Shown here: one piece after another, positions 1 through 8,025 of the stretch
Position numbering within the stretch: position 1 is the stretch's first letter
How the letters are laid out: every line of letters begins with the position of its first letter
Made by a program: the position numbers and the translations under genes
Assembly (NCBI GenBank): GCA_903928055.1
Contig: CAIYPG010000145.1
Span: forward strand, 1 to 55,646
Length of the DNA stretch: 55,646 nt
Source: an uncultured beta proteobacterium
GTDB taxonomy: Bacteria > Pseudomonadota > Gammaproteobacteria > Burkholderiales > SG8-39
Direction: 5' to 3'
The notes under the pieces: model-generated
The model's input: only the letters and a program-made list of their open reading frames with translations
Databases searched by the model: none
Told to the model about the DNA's origin: nothing

Positions 1-2
1 CC

Positions 3-194
3 CAGGACGAAATCGAACTGGTGCTGCAGGTCAATGGCAAGCTGCGCGGCAAACTGCGCGCGCCCGCGGCGGCCGACAAGGCCGCGCTGGAAGCGCTGGC
101 GCTCGGCCACGAGGCCACGATACGGCTGCTGGAAGGCAGGCCGCCGAAGAAGGTCATCGTGGTTCCGGGCAAACTGGTCAATGTGGTAGCCTGA
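3..194 (+). CDS. leuS: Leucyl-tRNA synthetase, C-terminal end (5' part outside window)
   Basis: Only the last 63 codons are present. The visible peptide contains VNGKLRGK and ends [17 protein letters not shown]. Both are hallmarks of the C-terminal domain of bacterial LeuRS, which charges tRNA-Leu and positions the tRNA through this domain. The stop lies 5 bp before lptE, the usual betaproteobacterial leuS-lptE-holA order. The identification rests on these tail motifs and on synteny; the catalytic part is outside the window. Confidence 0.93.
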   Translation, partial: QDEIELVLQVNGKLRGKLRAPAAADKAALEALALGHEATIRLLEGRPPKKVIVVPGKLVNVVA

Positions 195-199
195 AAAAC

Positions 200-736
200 A
201 TGTCGATCCGTTCATTCCGCAGCGCGCTTGTGCTGGCCCTGGTCACCCTTCTCGGCGGCTGCGGGTTCCAGTTGCGCGGCAACACCAGCCTGCCGTTCGA
301 AACCCTTTATGTGCCCGCCTCGTCTTCGGTTGCGGTGGAGCTCAAGCGCAACATTGCAGCAGGCACGCAGACCCGCACCGTCAACACCCCGGCCGAAGCG
401 CAGGCCCAGCTCATCATTACCGATGACCGGCGTGAAAAAGTCATCCTGTCGCTGAACACTGCCGGTCGCGTGCGGGAATTCCAGCTCCGCCACAAGGTCG
501 GCTTCCGGGTCATTGACGCCAAGGGCCGCGAGTACCTGCCGCTGAATGAAATCACGCTGACGCGCGACATCTCGTTCAACGACACCCAGGTGCTGGCCAA
601 GGAATCCGAGGAAACGCTGCTGTACCGCGACATGCAGACCGACATGGTGCAGCAGATGCTGCGCCGGCTGGGCAGCGCGAAGATCCCGACCAGCGAACCC
701 GCAGACGCATCCCCGGCGCCCGCCAGACCGCAGTAG
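200..736 (+). CDS. lptE: LPS-assembly lipoprotein LptE
   Basis: A 178-residue outer-membrane lipoprotein that plugs the LptD barrel and helps insert lipopolysaccharide in the outer leaflet. It has a short basic N-terminus, a hydrophobic stretch and the lipobox LLGGC with the lipidated Cys at residue 21, followed directly by GFQLRG, the conserved start of mature LptE. Length is normal for the family. It lies between leuS and holA, as in most betaproteobacteria. The proline/alanine-rich tail is variable in the family. Confidence 0.93.
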   Translation: MSIRSFRSALVLALVTLLGGCGFQLRGNTSLPFETLYVPASSSVAVELKRNIAAGTQTRTVNTPAEAQAQLIITDDRREKVILSLNTAGRVREFQLRHKVGFRVIDAKGREYLPLNEITLTRDISFNDTQVLAKESEETLLYRDMQTDMVQQMLRRLGSAKIPTSEPADASPAPARPQ

Positions 737-745
737 GCCGTCACA

Positions 746-883
746 ATGGCCACGCTGCGCTCGGATCAACTGGACGACCGCCGGGAACAAGGGGACGCAG
801 TTGCACGAAGCAGCGCCCCTTGTTTATCCCCTGCTTCAGAGTAGGCACATTTCGTGGCCAGCCTGCGCTCCGACCAGCTCGAC
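746..883 (+). repeat. Duplicated holA gene start flanking a structured 78-bp insert
   Basis: Bases 746-775 and 854-883 are two versions of the holA start, encoding MATLRSDQLD and MASLRSDQLD. They differ at 7 of 30 bases, mostly third positions. The first copy opens a 32-codon frame that stops at 842-844, nine bases before the GTG of holA. The 776-853 spacer can form two hairpins: 786-794 with 816-824, and 807-813 with 831-837. These interleave, so they are either alternatives or a pseudoknot. Similar duplications occur at rlmH and rng. The function is unknown. Confidence 0.85.
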
Positions 884-1858
884 GCACACCTGCAACGCAG
901 CCTTTCTCCACTGTATGTGATCCATGGCGACGAGCCGCTGCTGGCACTGGAGGCCGGTGATGCCATTCGCGCCAGGGCGCGCAAGGAAGGCTTCAGCGAG
1001 CGCGACGTTTTCTCGGTGGACCGCTACTTCGACTGGAGCGAACTGCTCGGCGCATTTGCCGGCATGTCCCTGTTCGGCGACCGCAAGCTGATCGAACTGC
1101 GCATCCCCACCGGCAAGCCGGGCACCGCCGGCAGCGAGGCGATCGTGTCGCTGTGCGCCAGCCTGTCCGCAGATACGCTGGCCGTGGTGACCGTTCCACG
1201 ACTGGCCAAGCGCGATCAGTCCACCGCCTGGTTTTCCGCAATGGCGAAGACGGGCACCATCGTGGATGTCTATCCGGTGGAACGCGCCCGCCTGCCCGAA
1301 TGGATCGCCGCCCGGCTCTCCCGCCAGAAGCAGCGCGCCACGCGCGACACGCTCGCCTTCCTCGCCGACAGCGTGGAGGGCAACCTGCTCGCCGCCCACC
1401 AGGAAGTGCAAAAGCTCGGCCTCCTGCTCCCCGAAGGCGAACTGGACTTCAACGCAGTGCGCGACGCGGTGATGAACGTGGCGCGCTACGACGCGCTGAA
1501 ACTCTCCGAGGCGATGCTGGCCGGCGACAAGCCGCGCCTTGCGCGCATGCTCGAAGGCCTGAAGGCCGAAGGCGAAGCACCGCCGCGCATCCTGTGGATC
1601 GTGGCCGAGGAAATCCGCGCCATCGCGCGCGTGCAGGAGGGCCTCTCGCAGGGACGACCGCTGGCGGACGTATGCCGCGAGAACCGCGTCTGGGGTGATG
1701 CGCGCCAGAACCTGGTCGGCCGCGCGGCACGCCGCCTGGGCCGCGAAGCCCTGCTCGCCGCACTGGGCCACGCCGCCTTCGTCGACCGCGTCTCGAAAGG
1801 CGTGGCGCGGGGCGATGCCTGGGACGAACTGCTGCAGCTCGGCCTGCGCCTGGCGTAA
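854..1858 (+). CDS. holA: DNA polymerase III subunit delta
   Basis: 334 residues, close to the usual 330-345. HolA is the clamp-loader wrench that opens the beta sliding clamp. The N-terminus (LRSDQLDAHLQRSLSPLYVIHGDEPLLALEA) and FSVDRYFDWSELL are typical of delta. The GTG start at 854 is chosen because it gives the full family N-terminus. A second, older-looking start at 746 has the same first residues but runs into a stop after 32 codons. It follows lptE in the conserved leuS-lptE-holA string. Confidence 0.92.
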   Translation: MASLRSDQLDAHLQRSLSPLYVIHGDEPLLALEAGDAIRARARKEGFSERDVFSVDRYFDWSELLGAFAGMSLFGDRKLIELRIPTGKPGTAGSEAIVSLCASLSADTLAVVTVPRLAKRDQSTAWFSAMAKTGTIVDVYPVERARLPEWIAARLSRQKQRATRDTLAFLADSVEGNLLAAHQEVQKLGLLLPEGELDFNAVRDAVMNVARYDALKLSEAMLAGDKPRLARMLEGLKAEGEAPPRILWIVAEEIRAIARVQEGLSQGRPLADVCRENRVWGDARQNLVGRAARRLGREALLAALGHAAFVDRVSKGVARGDAWDELLQLGLRLA

Positions 1859-2011
1859 ATTCCCTGCGCGCGTCATGTGCAACATGACGCACAGCCATGC
1901 GCCGGGTTCGCCGGAAAAACGGCAGTAATCCCCCTTTTTCGCCTGCGCTGCTAGACTGTCTGCACACTCTTCGGTATCAATGGACGCGCCACAAACTGCA
2001 ACGGAGCATGC

Positions 2012-2284
2012 ATGAAAACCATCCTGGGATTTCTCCTGATTACGGTCGCCTCGGCCGGATATGCCGCAGGCAACAGCGATGCGTTGCTTCTGGCCCAGGC
2101 GCAGACGCAAACAAAGACGCCAGTGACAAGATCGACGCCACCCAAGGTTCCACAACCCACCTCCGGCTGCCTGATGGACAGCCATGTCGTCGGCGACGGG
2201 CGGACATGGTGTCAGAAGGGCACGGTATTTCAGTGCAATGCTTCAGCCGGAACCTGGGTCAGCACGGGCAGGAAATGTCCCTGA
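2012..2284 (+). CDS. Small secreted cysteine-containing protein, unknown function
   Basis: 90 residues. The N-terminus MKTILGFLLITVASAGYAAG is a convincing signal peptide. The mature part is Gln/Thr/Pro-rich, then has a compact C-terminal half with four cysteines (SGCLMD, TWCQKG, FQCNAS, RKCP), suggesting two disulfides in the periplasm or outside. An ATG with purine-rich GGAGC upstream supports this start. It stands alone between holA and proA in the same direction. I do not recognise a family. Confidence 0.6.
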   Translation: MKTILGFLLITVASAGYAAGNSDALLLAQAQTQTKTPVTRSTPPKVPQPTSGCLMDSHVVGDGRTWCQKGTVFQCNASAGTWVSTGRKCP

Positions 2285-2381
2285 TCCGGGCAGCGTGACA
2301 GCCGGCGCGTCACTGCACGTGCCATGCGACCCCTCCGGGGGGAACGGTGACGCCCCTGCGGCACAGGCGTAAAATCGTCCC

Positions 2382-3659
2382 ATGAACGCCGTCACCGATA
2401 TCAAAGACGTCAGGCAGTACATGCACCAGCTGGGCCGCGATGCCCGGGCCGCGGCGCGTGAACTGGCGCGCGCCAGCACCGACACCAAAAAAAGGGCCCG
2501 GTTTGCCATGGCCGCCGCCGTCCGCCGCGACGCAGCCAGACTCATTGCCGCCAATGCCGAGGATGTGAAATCCGCGCGGGACAGCGGCAAGGACGACGCC
2601 TTTGTCGACCGCCTCACGCTCACCGCGAAATCAGTGGAATCCATGGCCAGGGGCCTGGAACAGGTGGCCAGCCTGGCCGACCCGATCGGCGCCATCACCG
2701 ATGTGCGCGAGCAGCCGACTGGCATCAGCGTCGGGCGCATGCGCGTGCCGCTGGGCGTGATCGGCATCATCTACGAGTCGCGTCCGAACGTGACCGCCGA
2801 CGCTGCCGCGCTGTGCCTGAAATCGGGCAATGCCTGCATCCTGCGCGGCGGATCGGAATCGGTGCATTCCAACCTCGCCATCGCCGCCTGCGTCCATGAA
2901 GGCCTGCGGGTCGCCGGCCTGCCCGAAGCCGCAGTGCAGGTGGTCGCGACGCCGGACCGCGCCGCGGTGGGTGAACTGCTCACCATGAACGAGTACGTGG
3001 ACATCATCGTGCCGCGCGGCGGCAAGAGCCTCGTCGAGCGTGTCATTGCCGAGTCGCGCATTCCCATGATCAAGCACCTCGATGGCGTGTGCCATGTGTA
3101 CATCGACGACAGGGCCGACATCGAGAAGGCCGTGAAAATCGCCGACAACGCCAAGACCCAGCGCTACGGCACCTGCAACACCATGGAGACGCTGCTGGTG
3201 GCAAAGGACATCGCACCGCGCGTGCTGCCGCGGCTGGGGAAGATCTACCTCGACAAGGGCGTGGAACTGCGCGGCGACGAGGCTTCGCGTGCGCTGGTGC
3301 CGCAGATGAAGGCCGCCACCGAAGATGACTGGTATGCCGAATACCTCGCGCCCATCCTCGCGGTGCGTGTCGTGGCCGGCGTCGACGAGGCGATGGAACA
3401 CATTGCGAAATACGGCTCGCAGCACACCGACGCCATCGTCACCGAGGACAAGGCACGTGCCGACCGATTCATCCACGAAGTGGATTCGAGCTCTGTGATG
3501 GTGAACGCCTCGACGCGCTTTGCCGACGGTTTCGAATACGGCCTGGGGGCCGAGATCGGCATCTCCACCGACAAGCTGCATGCGCGCGGCCCCGTCGGGC
3601 TGGAAGGCCTGACTTCGCAGAAGTACGTCGTGTTCGGCGACGGCCACGTCCGTCAATAG
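2382..3659 (+). CDS. proA: Gamma-glutamyl phosphate reductase
   Basis: 425 residues, normal for ProA. It reduces glutamyl-5-phosphate to glutamate semialdehyde with NADPH in proline synthesis. Visible family features are [32 protein letters not shown], and the catalytic cysteine at about residue 265 in [11 protein letters not shown]. The C-terminus has [17 protein letters not shown]. The stop overlaps the GTG of nadD by one base, so the two are probably translated together. proB is not in this window. Confidence 0.96.
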   Translation: MNAVTDIKDVRQYMHQLGRDARAAARELARASTDTKKRARFAMAAAVRRDAARLIAANAEDVKSARDSGKDDAFVDRLTLTAKSVESMARGLEQVASLADPIGAITDVREQPTGISVGRMRVPLGVIGIIYESRPNVTADAAALCLKSGNACILRGGSESVHSNLAIAACVHEGLRVAGLPEAAVQVVATPDRAAVGELLTMNEYVDIIVPRGGKSLVERVIAESRIPMIKHLDGVCHVYIDDRADIEKAVKIADNAKTQRYGTCNTMETLLVAKDIAPRVLPRLGKIYLDKGVELRGDEASRALVPQMKAATEDDWYAEYLAPILAVRVVAGVDEAMEHIAKYGSQHTDAIVTEDKARADRFIHEVDSSSVMVNASTRFADGFEYGLGAEIGISTDKLHARGPVGLEGLTSQKYVVFGDGHVRQ

Positions 3660-4342
3660 TGTCCCTTTCTGTGCAAGCACCCCTCGGCCTGCTCGGGGGC
3701 ACCTTCGATCCGGTCCACAACGCCCACATTGCGCTGGCACACGCCGCGATGCGCGAACTGGGCCTGTCTGGCGTGCGCTGGATTCCCTCCGGGCAGCCAG
3801 GCCACCGCAACGCGCCGGCCACGCCGGTCGAGCACCGCCTCGCCATGCTGCGCCTGGCGATCGCCGGCGAACCGCGCTTCACGCTGGATGAGGCTGACGC
3901 ACTGTCGGCCATGCCAACCTACACCGTGAACACGCTGGCCCGGCTGCGCGCCGAACTCGGCCCGGACGTTCCGCTGGTGTTCATCATCGGGGCGGACCAG
4001 CTCGCCGCACTGGACACCTGGCGCGACTGGCGGCGCCTGTTCGACAGCACGCACATCGCCGTGGCCGAGCGGCCGGGCTACCCGGTCGAGCGCGAGCGCC
4101 TGCCAGCGCCGGTGGCCGCCGAACTGGCCACACGCGAGGCCGCCACTCTTGGCAATGGATCCGGCAATGCCCCTGCAGGGCGTATCCTGCGCTTTGCCAT
4201 GGCACCGCTGGACGTCTCGGCCACCGCCATCCGCAGCGCGCTTGCCAGTGGCACATCGTCCACATTGTCCGGCCTGCCGCTGCCGCCGCCCGTACTCTCC
4301 CATATCCAATCGCACGCCCTTTACAGGAACACCACGCCTTGA
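3659..4342 (+). CDS. nadD: Nicotinate-nucleotide adenylyltransferase
   Basis: 227 residues. It transfers AMP to nicotinate mononucleotide in NAD synthesis. The nucleotidyltransferase motif [12 protein letters not shown] lies at residues 13-24, and the C-terminal SATAIRSAL matches the family SxTxIR motif. The GTG start shares a base with the proA stop. The 3' end overlaps rsfS by 4 bp. The tight proA-nadD-rsfS-rlmH spacing indicates one operon. Confidence 0.95.
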   Translation: MSLSVQAPLGLLGGTFDPVHNAHIALAHAAMRELGLSGVRWIPSGQPGHRNAPATPVEHRLAMLRLAIAGEPRFTLDEADALSAMPTYTVNTLARLRAELGPDVPLVFIIGADQLAALDTWRDWRRLFDSTHIAVAERPGYPVERERLPAPVAAELATREAATLGNGSGNAPAGRILRFAMAPLDVSATAIRSALASGTSSTLSGLPLPPPVLSHIQSHALYRNTTP

Positions 4343-4710
4343 TCACCACCGCAAAACTGCAGAAAACCATCGTTGCCGCACTGGAGGACATCAAGGCGAA
4401 GGACATCGAGACCTTCGACGTGCGTCACGTCACTGCACTGTTCGATCGTGTCATCGTCGCCAGCGCCGATTCGGGACGCCAGTTGCGGGCCCTGTCCAAC
4501 AGCGTGCAGTCCAAGGTGAAGTCCGCGGGCGGCTCGATCGTCGGCGTCGAGGGCGAGGACAGCGACGAGTGGATGCTGGTGGACACCGGCGACATCGTCG
4601 TGCACCTCATGCAGCCCACGGTGCGCGCGCACTACAATCTCGAGGAATTGTGGAACCATCCCAAACCGCGCGCGCCCCGCAAGAAAAAGGACGCGCCGGC
4701 TGCGGACTGA
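4339..4710 (+). CDS. rsfS: Ribosomal silencing factor RsfS
   Basis: 123 residues. RsfS binds ribosomal protein L14 and blocks subunit joining in starved cells. Family features include [12 protein letters not shown], the [20 protein letters not shown] helix and the [18 protein letters not shown] strand region. The likely start is TTG at 4339, overlapping the end of nadD. The tail is Lys/Pro-rich. Its place between nadD and rlmH is conserved across proteobacteria. Confidence 0.94.
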   Translation: MITTAKLQKTIVAALEDIKAKDIETFDVRHVTALFDRVIVASADSGRQLRALSNSVQSKVKSAGGSIVGVEGEDSDEWMLVDTGDIVVHLMQPTVRAHYNLEELWNHPKPRAPRKKKDAPAAD

Positions 4711-4724
4711 GGTCCGTCACGCCC

Positions 4725-4849
4725 CATGAAGATCCATGTCATCGCCGTAGGACCGTCAGGACCGCGCGCCCCGAACCCCGGGCGTGCTGTTTTCACCGTG
4801 CCGTGCCGGGACAAACGCACAGCATGAAGATCCATGTCATCGCCGTAGG
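4725..4849 (+). repeat. Duplicated rlmH gene start flanking a 72-bp GC-rich insert
   Basis: The first 26 bases of rlmH occur identically at 4726-4751 and 4824-4849, and both begin at ATG. The first copy opens a 33-codon leader whose TGA (4825-4827) overlaps the true start as ATGA. The spacer has an 8-bp hairpin, 4764-4771 with 4780-4787. The sequences before the two copies differ, so this is not a plain tandem duplication of promoter plus gene start. The leader peptide begins MKIHVIAVG and then diverges. Confidence 0.88.
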
Positions 4850-5294
4850 CAATCGAATGCCCGCGTGGATCGCCGACGGCTTTGCCGACTACGCCGGGCG
4901 CATGCCGAAGACGGCGCGATTGTCGCTCATCGAAATCCGCCCGGAGTCGCGCACCAGCGGCAAGACCGTCGAGCAGCTCATGGCGGCGGAGGCACTGCGC
5001 ATTGAAGCAGCCATTCCGCGCGATTGCGAGCGCATCGCGCTTGATGAGCACGGCAGCGACTTCACCACGATGAAACTGGCGAAATGGCTCGAAGCGAGAA
5101 TCGGCGACGGTCGCGACCTCGCGTTCCTGATCGGCGGGCCCGACGGCCTTGCCCCGCCACTGAAGGCCTCGGCCGCGCTGCGCATGCGCCTCTCCAGCAT
5201 GACCCTGCCGCATGCCCTGGCGCGCGTGCTGCTCGCCGAGCAGCTCTATCGCGCCGTGTCCATCCTGCAGAACCATCCCTACCACCGCGAGTAG
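4824..5294 (+). CDS. rlmH: 23S rRNA pseudouridine-1915 N3-methyltransferase RlmH
   Basis: 156 residues, the standard size of this SPOUT-fold methyltransferase, which acts on pseudouridine 1915 of 23S rRNA in the 70S ribosome. FLIGGPDGL is the SAM-binding knot, and the C-terminus [20 protein letters not shown] is diagnostic. The ATG at 4824 is chosen because the identical ATG at 4726 leads to a stop overlapping this one. Translation may depend on re-initiation from that leader. Confidence 0.95.
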   Translation: MKIHVIAVGNRMPAWIADGFADYAGRMPKTARLSLIEIRPESRTSGKTVEQLMAAEALRIEAAIPRDCERIALDEHGSDFTTMKLAKWLEARIGDGRDLAFLIGGPDGLAPPLKASAALRMRLSSMTLPHALARVLLAEQLYRAVSILQNHPYHRE

Positions 5295-5308
5295 GCTCGG
5301 ACAATTCC

Positions 5309-5929
5309 ATGGCCTTTCCGCCCACCGGCTCACGCGTCTATCTCGCGTCGCGCAGCCCGCGCCGGCGTGAACTGCTGCGGCAGATCGGCGTCGGCTTCGA
5401 CGTGCTGGTGCTGCGCGAGCGCGGCGGCCGCGACGCTGACGTCGATGAAACGCCGCTCGCCGGAGAGACCCCGGAAACCTACGTGCGCCGCGTCTGCGAA
5501 CTGAAGGCGCGCACCGGCTGGCGCCGGCTGGTGGAACGCAAGCTGCCGCGACTGCCGGTGCTGGCGGCCGACACCACGGTCTGCCTGGGCAACGAGATCT
5601 TCGGCAAGCCCCTTGATCGCAACGATGCGGTGCGCATGCTCACCGCCCTGTCGGGTACCGAGCACCGCGTGCTCACTGCCGTGGCACTGCAGTTCGAGGA
5701 CCGGTTCGAGGTGGCGCTGAGCGACAGCCGCGTGAAGTTCTGCACGCTTGCGGCGCAGGACATCGCCGCCTACATTGCCACCGATGAATGCATGGACAAG
5801 GCGGGAGCCTACGCCATCCAGGGCCGCGCCGGTGCGTTTGTCGCGGAATTGCAAGGCAGCTATACCGGCGTGATGGGCCTGCCGCTGCATGAAACCGCCC
5901 TGCTGCTCGCACGCGTGACCCCGGCATAA
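5309..5929 (+). CDS. maf: Maf-family nucleotide pyrophosphatase
   Basis: 206 residues. Maf proteins hydrolyse non-canonical or selected nucleoside triphosphates. Motifs seen are YLASRSPRRRELLRQIG at the N-terminus, LAADTTVCLGNEIFGKP, and DKAGAYAIQGRAGAFV. The ATG at 5309 gives the canonical beginning 14 bp after rlmH. The Maf subfamily (dTTP/UTP or 7-methyl-GTP) cannot be fixed from sight alone. Confidence 0.9.
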   Translation: MAFPPTGSRVYLASRSPRRRELLRQIGVGFDVLVLRERGGRDADVDETPLAGETPETYVRRVCELKARTGWRRLVERKLPRLPVLAADTTVCLGNEIFGKPLDRNDAVRMLTALSGTEHRVLTAVALQFEDRFEVALSDSRVKFCTLAAQDIAAYIATDECMDKAGAYAIQGRAGAFVAELQGSYTGVMGLPLHETALLLARVTPA

Positions 5930-6018
5930 GCTATTCTGGCAACGCAGATCCGTGGCATCGCCCCTCTAAAAATCACAAATTATTATCAATTCCATAAATT
6001 GACCGTTATTCAAAGCAA

Positions 6019-6167
6019 ATGAAGCAAGATATTCTTGTCAACATCACGCCACAGCCCGATTGGAACAAGTGGGTGTGCCCCCTTGTATATCCCCCACTTC
6101 GGTTCAGCATGACTGCGAAGAAGGCCGGCGCATGAAACAAGATATTCTTGTCAACATCACGCCACAG
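6019..6167 (+). repeat. Duplicated rng gene start flanking a 77-bp structured insert
   Basis: The first 36 bases of rng occur at 6019-6054 and again at 6132-6167 with one silent difference (AAG/AAA). Both copies begin at ATG. The first opens a 38-codon leader whose TGA (6133-6135) overlaps the true start as ATGA. The spacer contains GGAACAAG and CCCCTTGTATATCCCC, also present in the holA spacer with one change. It can pair 6063-6073 with 6093-6105, or ACAAG (6065-6069) with CTTGT (6082-6086). Upstream, 5960-6018 is AT-rich and may hold the promoter. Confidence 0.9.
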
Positions 6168-7601
6168 GAGACGCGCGTTGCGGTGATGCAGGCCGGTGTG
6201 CCGCAGGAATTGCACATCGAGCGCAGCCATAACCGTGGCATCGTCAGCAATGTCTACATCGGCAAGGTGGCGCGGGTGCTGCCGGGCATGCAATCGGCGT
6301 TCATCGAAATCGGACTGGACCGGGCCGCCTTCCTGCATGTGGCCGACATCTGGGAACACCGCCGCAACGGTGCCGGGGGTGACGCGAAGCCGGCCAAGCC
6401 GATCGAGCGCATCCTGTCCGAAGGCCAATCCATCATGGTGCAGGTGATCAAGGATCCGATCGGCACCAAGGGCGCGCGCCTGTCCACCCAGATTTCCATC
6501 GCCGGGCGCCTGCTTGTCTACCTGCCGCAGGATCCGCACATCGGCATTTCGCAGCGCATCGAGAACGAGGCCGAACGCGAATCGCTGCGCGAGAAACTCG
6601 CCCAGTTGCTGCCGGCCGACGAGACCGGCGGCTTCATCGTGCGCACCGTCGCCGAAAATGCCGCCGACGCGGAACTGGCCGCCGACGTCAGCTACCTCCG
6701 CAAGTTGTGGCACGACATCCGCGCACGCGGCTTCACTTCGCCCGCGCCGACCCTGCTTTACCAGGACCTGTCGCTGGCGCAGCGCGTGCTGCGCGACTTC
6801 GTTAATACGAATACCGGACGCATATTCATCGATTCACGCGAAAATTTTGCGAAGCTGCAGAACTTCGCCGGCGAATACATGCCCAATGTGCTGGACCACC
6901 TGGAGCATTACACCGGCGTGCGCCCGCTGTTCGACCTGTACAACGTCGAGGACGAGATCGAGCGCGCGATGGCCCGCCGCGTGGACCTGAAGTCAGGCGG
7001 CTACCTGATATTCGACCAGACCGAGGCGATGACCACTGTGGATGTGAACACCGGCGGCTTTGTCGGCGTGCGCAACTTCGACGACACGATTTTCAAGACG
7101 AACCTGGAGGCGGCGCAGGTGATCGCGCGCCAGCTTCGCCTGCGCAACCTCGGCGGCATCATCATCATCGACTTCATCGACATGGAGTCCGAAGAACACA
7201 AGTCCGCGGTGCTGGCCGAGTTGAACAAGGGCCTGGCGCTGGACCGCACCCGCATCACCGTCAGCGGCTTCACCCAGCTGGGGCTGGTAGAGATGACCCG
7301 CAAGCGCACCCGCGAATCGCTGGCCCACGTGTTGTGCGAGGCCTGCAGCGTGTGCGGCGGGCGCGGCCAGCTGAAGACGGCGCGCACCGTATGTTACGAG
7401 GCATTGCGCGAGATCCTGCGCGAAGAGCGGCAGTTCAATCCGCGCGGCTTCCGCATCCTCGCTTCTCAGCAGGTCATCGACCTGTTCCTTGAAGAAGAAT
7501 CACAGGCGCTCGCCATGCTAGGCGATTTCATCGGCAAGCCGGTGTCGCTGCAGGTGGAATCGAGCTACAGCCAGGAACGTTACGACATCATTCTCATGTA
7601 G
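6132..7601 (+). CDS. rng: Ribonuclease G
   Basis: 489 residues, the usual size of RNase G. It matures the 5' end of 16S rRNA and cleaves some mRNAs. The N-terminal S1-type region reads VSNVYIGKVARVLPGMQSAFIEIG. The DNase I-like catalytic part has TTVDVNTGGFVG and IIIIDFIDM, which supply the metal-binding aspartates. The CEACSVCGGRG segment is the Zn-link-like cysteine motif. It lacks the long RNase E C-terminal scaffold. The ATG at 6132 is chosen over 6019, which leads into a stop. Confidence 0.95.
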   Translation: MKQDILVNITPQETRVAVMQAGVPQELHIERSHNRGIVSNVYIGKVARVLPGMQSAFIEIGLDRAAFLHVADIWEHRRNGAGGDAKPAKPIERILSEGQSIMVQVIKDPIGTKGARLSTQISIAGRLLVYLPQDPHIGISQRIENEAERESLREKLAQLLPADETGGFIVRTVAENAADAELAADVSYLRKLWHDIRARGFTSPAPTLLYQDLSLAQRVLRDFVNTNTGRIFIDSRENFAKLQNFAGEYMPNVLDHLEHYTGVRPLFDLYNVEDEIERAMARRVDLKSGGYLIFDQTEAMTTVDVNTGGFVGVRNFDDTIFKTNLEAAQVIARQLRLRNLGGIIIIDFIDMESEEHKSAVLAELNKGLALDRTRITVSGFTQLGLVEMTRKRTRESLAHVLCEACSVCGGRGQLKTARTVCYEALREILREERQFNPRGFRILASQQVIDLFLEEESQALAMLGDFIGKPVSLQVESSYSQERYDIILM

Positions 7602-7619
7602 GCGCGCAGGCACGAGACC

Positions 7620-8015
7620 GTGTCAACGAACAACGATAGGCTGTCCGACAAGGAACGTGCGCTGATCACAGCAGCACGGCAATCGCTCGCGGCAAAAGGC
7701 GCAAAGGCGGACGCGACGGACGCAGCACCGGCGAAGTTCACCGCCACCGGCCAGGCCGGCATCGTGGCGCCTCCTGTCGCCCCCTCCACTGCGCCACCCG
7801 TCATTTCAAAAACGGCCTCATCCCCGGTTTCTCGCCCGGCGGCACCCGCCATGGACGCCGCGGCGCGCATCGCCCTGCTGATGCAGGCCGAGCGCGAGGC
7901 AAATGAGGCTCGCAAGCAGCGCCTGCGCCGGTGGGGCATCCATGTGCCCCTTGGCATCCTGATCCTGCTGGTGTTGTGGGCTGCGGCAACCACCCTGCGG
8001 CAAGTACTGAGGTGA
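7620..8015 (+). CDS. Small membrane-anchored hypothetical protein
   Basis: 131 residues from a GTG start 18 bp after rng. The N-terminal half is charged. The middle (about 38-75) is low-complexity Ala/Pro/Thr. A helical charged stretch RIALLMQAEREANEARKQRLRRW leads into one C-terminal transmembrane segment (HVPLGILILLVLWAAATTL). That suggests a tail-anchored protein with its bulk in the cytoplasm. No family recognised. Confidence 0.6.
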   Translation: MSTNNDRLSDKERALITAARQSLAAKGAKADATDAAPAKFTATGQAGIVAPPVAPSTAPPVISKTASSPVSRPAAPAMDAAARIALLMQAEREANEARKQRLRRWGIHVPLGILILLVLWAAATTLRQVLR

Positions 8016-8025
8016 AAGTGCCCCG

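Noticed and set aside
4149..4823. A long open frame upstream of and in frame with rlmH, apparently giving a 381-residue protein
   Set aside because: It runs out of frame through nadD and rsfS, which are clear genes; only the part from 4824 is family-like.
746..6167. Explaining the three duplicated gene starts as simple tandem duplications
   Set aside because: In a tandem copy the sequence before the second ATG should match that before the first; in all three cases it does not beyond a base or two.
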